This document shows positions 6,957 to 11,085 of a stretch of 11,085 bases of DNA, one piece after another (within the stretch, counting starts at the first letter, position 1; each line of letters opens with the position of its first letter). The stretch is from positions 1 through 11,085 of the forward strand of contig JAGHDT010000466.1 of the NCBI GenBank assembly GCA_021159805.1. The letters are read 5' to 3'. The notes under the pieces are model-generated. The model did no database searches and was not told the origin of the DNA. It worked only from the letters and a program-made list of their open reading frames with translations. The position numbers and the translations under genes were made by a program. The stretch comes from Anaerolineae bacterium. GTDB lineage: Bacteria > Chloroflexota > Anaerolineae > B4-G1 > SLSP01.

Positions 6957-8144
6957 TCAGAAACTGAGCTCCGTGCGAGACAGAATCTTCTCCTCATCCA
7001 GCTCCATCCCCAGCCCGGGCTCTGTGGGCAGCGAGATCTTGCCGTCCACCGGCACGATCGGGTGCTTGAAGAAGAACTGGTGAATGGTGTTCCACTTGAC
7101 CAGGTACTCGACGATCGGGCAGACGGGCTCGGGCTGCGCGGCGATCAGGTTGACCGTTGCCGGGATCGAGTGCCCGTGCGGGATCACCGGGATGTCGTAG
7201 GCTGAGGCCAGGGTGCAGATCTTGTGCACCTCGGAGATGCCGCCGGCCCAGTAGATATCCGGCTGCAGCACGTCCACCGCACCCGCATCCAGCAGCGCCT
7301 TGATGCCCCAGCGCGTGTACTCATGCTCACCGCCGGAGATCGGGATCGATATGCTCCGGCGGATCTCGGCATACTGCGGGATCTTGTCCGGCAACACCGG
7401 CTCCTCAAGCCACCGGGGATGGTAGGGCGCCAGCAGGCGCGCCATCTCGATCGTATAGGGCACGTCCCAACTCATCCAGCAGTCGAGCATCAGGTCCACA
7501 TCCGGTCCCACCGCCTCGCGCAGCGTCCGCACCAACTCAACGTTCTTGGCAATGCCCGCCCGGCCATCCGTGGGGCCCTCGCGGAAGAACCACTTCATCG
7601 CCCGGTAGCCCTGCGCCACCATCTCCTTCGCCCGTTGCGTGACGAGCTCAGGCTCCAGAGAATACCCCAGCGCACTCGCATAGGCCGGGATCTCATCGCG
7701 GACCGGACCACCCAGCAGCCTGTAGACCGGCACGCCGGCCCACTTGCCCTTCAGGTCCCACAGCGCGCAGTCCACCACGCTCAACGCCATCATCGACGGG
7801 CCCTTGCGGCCGTGCACCATCGACCGGTACAGCCGGTCCCATATACGCTCGGTGGCCAGCGGATCGTGACCGATGAGCATGGGGGCCAGTTGGTGCTGGA
7901 TGACAAAGGCCTGCTCGGACGTCGTCGGCCCCGCCAGTCCGGTCACACCCTCATCCGTCTGAATCTCACAGAACTGGGAGCGCATCGCATAACCGCCATC
8001 CTCAGTCTTGGCCAGCCATCCCGGACCCTGACTTTTGTGCTCCGGATAGATGTCCACCGGGCGAATCAGGCGCTCCTCCCAGAACTCGCCGGGGAAGGTC
8101 ATCTCTCCACGCACCTCAAACAGCCGCACCGCCGTAATCTTCAT
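6957..8144 (-). CDS. Enolase-superfamily acid-sugar dehydratase (L-rhamnonate dehydratase-like)
   Basis: Mandelate-racemase/muconate-lactonizing-enzyme family protein of 395 residues that should dehydrate an aldonate or aldarate to a 2-keto-3-deoxy acid, Mg2+-dependent. The N-terminal capping domain spans about 1-120 and the barrel about 140-370. Metal ligands are D221 (LMLDCW), E247 (WLEEP) and E273 (SGGEHE). H323 (IPHGHS) with D296 (QPDIYW) forms the catalytic His-Asp pair. The blocks GPTDGRAGI, LMLDCWMSWDV and PHGHS resemble the rhamnonate dehydratase subgroup more than the ManD or galactonate groups, a judgement from memory of motifs. The start ATG 8144 has AGGAGG 7 bases upstream; an in-frame earlier start at 8216 would lie inside the promoter. 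It is first gene of the unit leading to the UxuA-like gene. The substrate is not settled. Confidence 0.88.
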   Translation of the reverse strand: MKITAVRLFEVRGEMTFPGEFWEERLIRPVDIYPEHKSQGPGWLAKTEDGGYAMRSQFCEIQTDEGVTGLAGPTTSEQAFVIQHQLAPMLIGHDPLATERIWDRLYRSMVHGRKGPSMMALSVVDCALWDLKGKWAGVPVYRLLGGPVRDEIPAYASALGYSLEPELVTQRAKEMVAQGYRAMKWFFREGPTDGRAGIAKNVELVRTLREAVGPDVDLMLDCWMSWDVPYTIEMARLLAPYHPRWLEEPVLPDKIPQYAEIRRSISIPISGGEHEYTRWGIKALLDAGAVDVLQPDIYWAGGISEVHKICTLASAYDIPVIPHGHSIPATVNLIAAQPEPVCPIVEYLVKWNTIHQFFFKHPIVPVDGKISLPTEPGLGMELDEEKILSRTELSF

Positions 8145-8171
8145 GTGGGAGCCTCCTGCATGACACATCTT

Positions 8172-8185
8172 GTGTGTAACCACAC
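8172..8185. promoter_or_regulatory. Operator-like palindrome at the dehydratase promoter start site
   Basis: GTGTG (8172-8176) and CACAC (8181-8185) flank TAAC, and the element lies immediately downstream of the -10 box where transcription should begin. A second overlapping palindrome, ACACA-TCT-TGTGT, spans 8163-8175. A repressor bound here would block initiation, as GntR- or LacI-type regulators of sugar-acid operons do. No such regulator gene is in the window, so the role is inferred. Confidence 0.45.
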
Positions 8186-8187
8186 CC

Positions 8188-8216
8188 ATTGTAGGAGCGC
8201 CCCATGGCAGTGTCAA
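8188..8216 (-). promoter_or_regulatory. Sigma-70-type promoter of the dehydratase operon
   Basis: On the minus strand, a perfect -35 TTGACA (8216-8211) is followed by a 17-bp spacer and the -10 TACAAT (8193-8188, 5 of 6). Transcription would start near 8181, giving a leader of about 37 bases with the AGGAGG site. Confidence 0.82.
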
Positions 8217-8268
8217 ACAGTTGGAGTATCATCACCTTGGTAGCACCAGCGGCGTAATGCTTCAGCAC

Positions 8269-8274
8269 TATTAT
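8269..8274 (+). promoter_or_regulatory. Candidate -10 box of the esterase gene
   Basis: TATTAT matches 5 of 6 positions of TATAAT and lies 26 bases before the start codon. No -35 hexamer is found at normal spacing, so an activator or an extended element would be needed, or the true promoter lies elsewhere in the 156-base divergent gap. Confidence 0.35.
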
Positions 8275-8300
8275 CCAACCAGCCACATCAGGAGGCAACC

Positions 8301-9356
8301 ATGACCGTACGAAACCTGAGCCCGAACCAGATGTTTGTTGAGATGGCGAAAGCCCACGTGCCCGAATACCACTTCACCGGCACGACGGCATCCGACTTCA
8401 AAGCCTGGAAGGAAGAAGCCACCCCCAAAGTCCTGGCCACGCTGGGTGACTATCCCCCCACCGTCGATCCCAACCCGCAGCTGTTGGCCGAGTGGGAATA
8501 TCACGACCTTATCCGCCAGCGGTGGATCATAGACGTGCAGCCGTACCTCTCCGCGACGATGCTGGTCAACATCCCCAAGGGGCTCGCAGAGAACGAAACG
8601 CGCCCCGCCATCCTCTGCTGCCATGGCCACGGGCAGTTCGGCAAGGAGCCCGTGATGGGAAACGACACCAGCCCGGGCCTGCGCCAAGCCATCGCCGACC
8701 ACGCCTACAACTACGGCGACGTTATGGCACAGAAGGGCTATATCACCTACGCCATCGACTGGATCGGCTTCGGCGAGCGCAACGACAGCCAGAAACCCAA
8801 CCACTCGTCGGTCGCTGGCAACCGCGACTGGTGCAACCTCTACTACCTCCACGCCACGATGTTCGGCATGACCTCACTCTCCATCAACGTAGCCCACGGC
8901 AAAGCAGCGACCGACGTCGTCAGCGCGTTCCCCAATGTCGACGCGGAGCGCCTTGGCGTGATGGGCCTCAGCGGCGGGGGCACGATGACACTGTGGATGG
9001 CGCTATGCGATGAGCGGTTCAAGGCCGCGGAGATCATAGCCTACAGCGACCTCTGGTGGGCCTTCGGCATGCGCGACATCAACTACTGCGGGATGCAGGT
9101 CGCGCCAGGGCTCTTCAAGCTCGTCGATCTGCCCGACCTGCAGGGACTGCTCGCGCCGCGCCCCTTGCTCATCGACATCGGCGCCAACGACACCTGCTTC
9201 AAGGTCGATACCGCGATGCAGTGCTACCGGCAGCTCTCCACAATCTACCAGGCGGCCGACGCCGCCGACCGTCTGGAGTTGGACCTACACCCCGGCGAAC
9301 ACGGCTGGGGAGGAAACAAGTCAGAGGCGTTCTTCGGGAAGTATCTGGGCGAGTAA
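8301..9356 (+). CDS. Alpha/beta hydrolase, dienelactone-hydrolase/acetyl-xylan-esterase-like
   Basis: Ester hydrolase of 351 residues. The catalytic triad is visible: nucleophile S224 in GLSGGG, D297 in the GANDTCF turn, and H334 in HPGEHGW. The strand CCHGHGQFG before it supplies the oxyanion region. An N-terminal extension of about 95 residues precedes the core, as in multi-domain sugar esterases. No signal peptide is present, so it acts in the cytoplasm on small substrates, for example removing acyl groups from imported oligosaccharides or opening a sugar lactone. The start ATG has AGGAGG 5 bases upstream. It is divergent from the dehydratase unit, with 156 bases between the starts, so shared control is plausible. 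Its natural substrate cannot be told from sequence; a peptidase is less likely. Confidence 0.85.
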   Translation: MTVRNLSPNQMFVEMAKAHVPEYHFTGTTASDFKAWKEEATPKVLATLGDYPPTVDPNPQLLAEWEYHDLIRQRWIIDVQPYLSATMLVNIPKGLAENETRPAILCCHGHGQFGKEPVMGNDTSPGLRQAIADHAYNYGDVMAQKGYITYAIDWIGFGERNDSQKPNHSSVAGNRDWCNLYYLHATMFGMTSLSINVAHGKAATDVVSAFPNVDAERLGVMGLSGGGTMTLWMALCDERFKAAEIIAYSDLWWAFGMRDINYCGMQVAPGLFKLVDLPDLQGLLAPRPLLIDIGANDTCFKVDTAMQCYRQLSTIYQAADAADRLELDLHPGEHGWGGNKSEAFFGKYLGE

Positions 9357-9818
9357 CGAGCCGGCACGTTCCGAACGGTCAGCCCTAAGTGGCCGTAAGG
9401 AGTAGGAAGTAAGCAGTATCTGGTCTACTTCGAAAATAACCACCTGCGACATCATACCCGCCCACTTTGTCGCGCTCGCGCGGACCCCAGTCCGCGCTCT
9501 GCTCTGCGCGCTGCATTTTCATGCTTGCGTGGTGTCCGCTGGCGGACATGCAGCCTACTTCGAGAATAGCCCCTGTACCGTCGAGCAGATGGTCGGACTG
9601 ACAACTTGTCCCCGTTTATGGAGGCCCAACCTACACGAGATCTACATGTAGGCCAGGTCCCCTTGGGGACACGCCGTCGTGTCCGGCTATCTGGCGACAC
9701 CTGCAAGTTCGCGACGGCGCTTTCGTGTTGCGTGGCGTGCGCGAGCGAACACGTGGTCTCTACACTATCTCCTTGGAAGCAGTGCTCCCTTCCCGTCCGA
9801 AGCCATACACAGCCCCCC
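9357..9818. other. Non-coding stretch between convergent genes, rich in hairpins
   Basis: No convincing gene is present; the open frames here are Arg- or Cys-rich and lack ribosome binding sites. Perfect stems include GCGCGGAC/GTCCGCGC (9478-9485 with 9490-9497), GTCCGC/GCGGAC (9534-9539 with 9542-9547) enclosed by CTGCAT/ATGCAG (9511-9516 with 9548-9553), GTCCCC/GGGGAC (9657-9662 with 9665-9670) and CGCCGTCG/CGACGGCG (9672-9679 with 9712-9719). A nearly identical segment starting CTACTTCGA occurs twice (9425 and 9555). None of the hairpins has a uridine tail. It could be a structured RNA, a decayed mobile element, or simply GC-rich spacer. Confidence 0.45.
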
Positions 9819-10733
9819 CTACGGCATAAACTGCTTCAGATACCGCGCGCTCTGGCGTAAGGCGTCCTTACGGCTCTCCAACGACGCCTCATAGGCTCGG
9901 TCCTCTACCTCAATGCACACAGGCCCATCGTAGCCGATGCTGCCCAGGACCGAGAAGAACCGACCCCAGTTGATATCACCGAGACCAGGTAGCTTCGGGG
10001 TATGGAACTCCGAAGGGTTAGCAAGCACACCGACCTCATCCAACCGGTTCTGATCCACCCGCGCGTCCTTCGCGTGAACGTGGAAAAGGCGATCAGCGAA
10101 CGCCCACAACGGCTTGATATAGTCCATCTGCTGCCAAACCAGATGCGAGGGATCGTAATTGAGGCCGAAGCTCTCGCTGGGAATCTCCTCGAACATACGA
10201 CGCCAGATCGCTGGTGCGTGAGCCAGGTTCTTGCCACCCGGCCACTCGTCGTCGGTGAAGAGCATGGGGCAGTTCTCGATGCCGATACGAACGTGCTGCT
10301 CCTCGGCGAAAGCGATCAGCGGCGGCCACACTTCCTTGAAACGCGGCCAATTCTCATCGACCGATTTGGTCCAGTCGCGCCCGATGAAGGTGTTGACGAC
10401 ATCGACATCGAGCAATTCCGCAGCCTTGATCAGCCGCTTGATGTGGCTGATAGCGACGGCAGCTTCCTCCGGATTCGGCGACAGGGCGTTAGGATAGTAG
10501 CCCAGTCCGCTGATCTGCACGCCGGCGTCAGCAACCAAGGCCTTCACGGCGGCAGCTGCCTCGGCATCGAAGTCCGCCACGTCAATGTGGGTTACACCAG
10601 CGTAGCGCCGCTCGGCCTTGCCTTTCGGCCAGCACATAAGCTCCACACAGTCGAATCCCGTTTCAGATGCGAAAGTCACCACCTCGTCCAGCGACAGATC
10701 AGGCAGAATCGCACTCACAAATCCCAGTTTCAT
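9819..10733 (-). CDS. Sugar-phosphate isomerase/epimerase-like TIM-barrel protein
   Basis: Xylose-isomerase-like barrel protein (AP-endonuclease-2 superfamily) of 304 residues, similar in plan to tagatose-3-epimerase, hydroxypyruvate isomerase and IolE/IolI proteins. The metal-binding set is visible: E153 (GIENCPM), D194 (NYDPSH, with H197), H220 (FHVHAKD) and E275 (IEVED). The start ATG follows AAGGAGG by 6 bases and overlaps the stop of the upstream dehydrogenase as ATGA, so the two are translationally coupled. Pairing with a Gfo/Idh/MocA dehydrogenase is common in inositol- and sugar-catabolic clusters, where the pair epimerises or oxidises a sugar. No signal peptide; cytoplasmic. The reaction is not predictable from sequence alone. 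Confidence 0.88.
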   Translation of the reverse strand: MKLGFVSAILPDLSLDEVVTFASETGFDCVELMCWPKGKAERRYAGVTHIDVADFDAEAAAAVKALVADAGVQISGLGYYPNALSPNPEEAAVAISHIKRLIKAAELLDVDVVNTFIGRDWTKSVDENWPRFKEVWPPLIAFAEEQHVRIGIENCPMLFTDDEWPGGKNLAHAPAIWRRMFEEIPSESFGLNYDPSHLVWQQMDYIKPLWAFADRLFHVHAKDARVDQNRLDEVGVLANPSEFHTPKLPGLGDINWGRFFSVLGSIGYDGPVCIEVEDRAYEASLESRKDALRQSARYLKQFMP

Positions 10734-11085
10734 CGTGACCCTCCTTGCAGGTCTGCCCAGCAGGCATCTTCAGCACTCTTGAGAACAGCCTCACAAAGTA
10801 CAGCTTCGCGATGACCATCCGCAAAAGCCGCAAAAAGGCGCTGGCCCATCACATCACCTCTCTGAATGTAGCCGTAGAGCGCTTGCGCTTGCCTGACTGG
10901 GTCCGGGAATACCTCATCCTGCATTCGCTTTCTCACATCGGCGGACAGACACACAGCGCTGCACCAGTGCACCCCACCCATCAGCGTCGCCGCCCCGCCT
11001 GCCCTGCCCCGCAGCCCATCAAGCTGCCCCCGGCACCTCGGCTGCCACGCTCGTTTCGTGCCGCAGCAGATAGGCTGCATAGAAC
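10730..11085 (-). CDS. Gfo/Idh/MocA-family dehydrogenase, C-terminal fragment (possible frameshift)
   Basis: Only the end of a gene entering from the right edge. The last 65 or so residues (from about 10930 down) have the typical C-terminus of NAD(P)-dependent Gfo/Idh/MocA oxidoreductases: a helix with small residues, then ADGHREAVLCEAVLKSAED and a Trp before the terminal strand. The stop TGA overlaps the next gene's ATG. Upstream of about 10940 the same frame stays open to the edge but becomes Cys/Arg/Trp-rich. Another minus-strand frame at 11083-11022 reads a more natural segment (FYAAYLLRHETS) that stops at 11019-11021. A frameshift in the GC-rich tract 10985-11020, true or from assembly, is therefore likely. 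Family call is moderate because the Rossmann domain is not in the window. Confidence 0.55.
   Translation of the reverse strand, partial: SMQPICCGTKRAWQPRCRGQLDGLRGRAGGAATLMGGVHWCSAVCLSADVRKRMQDEVFPDPVRQAQALYGYIQRGDVMGQRLFAAFADGHREAVLCEAVLKSAEDACWADLQGGSR

Noticed and set aside
7224..8243. Plus-strand frame of 339 residues opposite the enolase-superfamily gene
   Set aside because: Rich in His/Arg/Gln as expected from reading GC-rich coding DNA backwards; extends across the mapped promoter; no motifs.
9606..9860. Two small plus-strand frames (84 and 71 residues) in the 9357-9818 gap
   Set aside because: No ribosome binding site, Cys/Arg/Pro-rich, overlapping each other and the end of the isomerase gene.
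10002..10814. Plus-strand frame of 270 residues opposite the isomerase gene
   Set aside because: Shadow of a gene with clear metal-site motifs and a good ribosome site on the other strand.

Overview
The window looks like chromosomal DNA from a GC-rich environmental bacterium, most likely a Chloroflexota (Anaerolineae-like) lineage. That assignment is an inference. It rests on the gene mix (sugar-acid catabolism genes beside an efflux-type two-component system), on GC-rich codon use with GTG as well as ATG starts, and on intergenic gaps carrying degenerate 'ACGAATC'/'GAATCAGCGAAT'-type repeats. No rRNA, tRNA, CRISPR array, transposase or phage gene was seen.

Left part (1-3262): a membrane-fusion (HlyD/MacA-type) efflux subunit runs leftward off the window edge. 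Divergent to it is an OmpR-family response regulator, followed with a one-base stop/start overlap by its histidine kinase. The 292-base gap between them holds the most striking element here. Eight hexamers of consensus CTGAGA, spaced exactly 11 bp apart, sit as four on one strand and four on the other, forming a perfectly symmetric 100-bp operator (919-1018). A TATAAT box without a -35 lies 9 bp beyond the right edge, and a weaker mirror-image -10 lies 10 bp beyond the left edge. This is the expected layout for a response regulator that activates both its own operon and the divergent efflux operon.

Middle part (3493-5747): a small DinB-family metal-binding protein (minus) lies divergent from a cytosolic sulfatase (plus) with an unusual CIASR maturation motif. 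A perfect 14-bp hairpin terminator closes the sulfatase gene and separates it from the convergent genes that follow.

Right part (5785-11085): sugar-acid and ester catabolism. A leftward unit carries an enolase-superfamily acid-sugar dehydratase (rhamnonate-dehydratase-like) and then a mannonate dehydratase (UxuA-like). It is driven by a near-consensus sigma-70 promoter with an operator-like palindrome just downstream of the -10. Divergent from it is an alpha/beta hydrolase (esterase). After a 460-base non-coding stretch rich in hairpins comes a second leftward unit: the C-terminal end of a Gfo/Idh/MocA-type dehydrogenase, overlapping by ATGA a sugar-phosphate isomerase/epimerase-like TIM-barrel protein.

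Read together, the sulfatase, esterase, two dehydratases of unrelated fold, isomerase/epimerase and dehydrogenase suggest intracellular breakdown of a sulfated and/or esterified acidic saccharide (uronate- or aldonate-type) to 2-keto-3-deoxy acids. No transporter, glycosidase or lyase is in the window, so the substrate is not fixed. The catabolic genes and the efflux/two-component module are probably unrelated neighbours.
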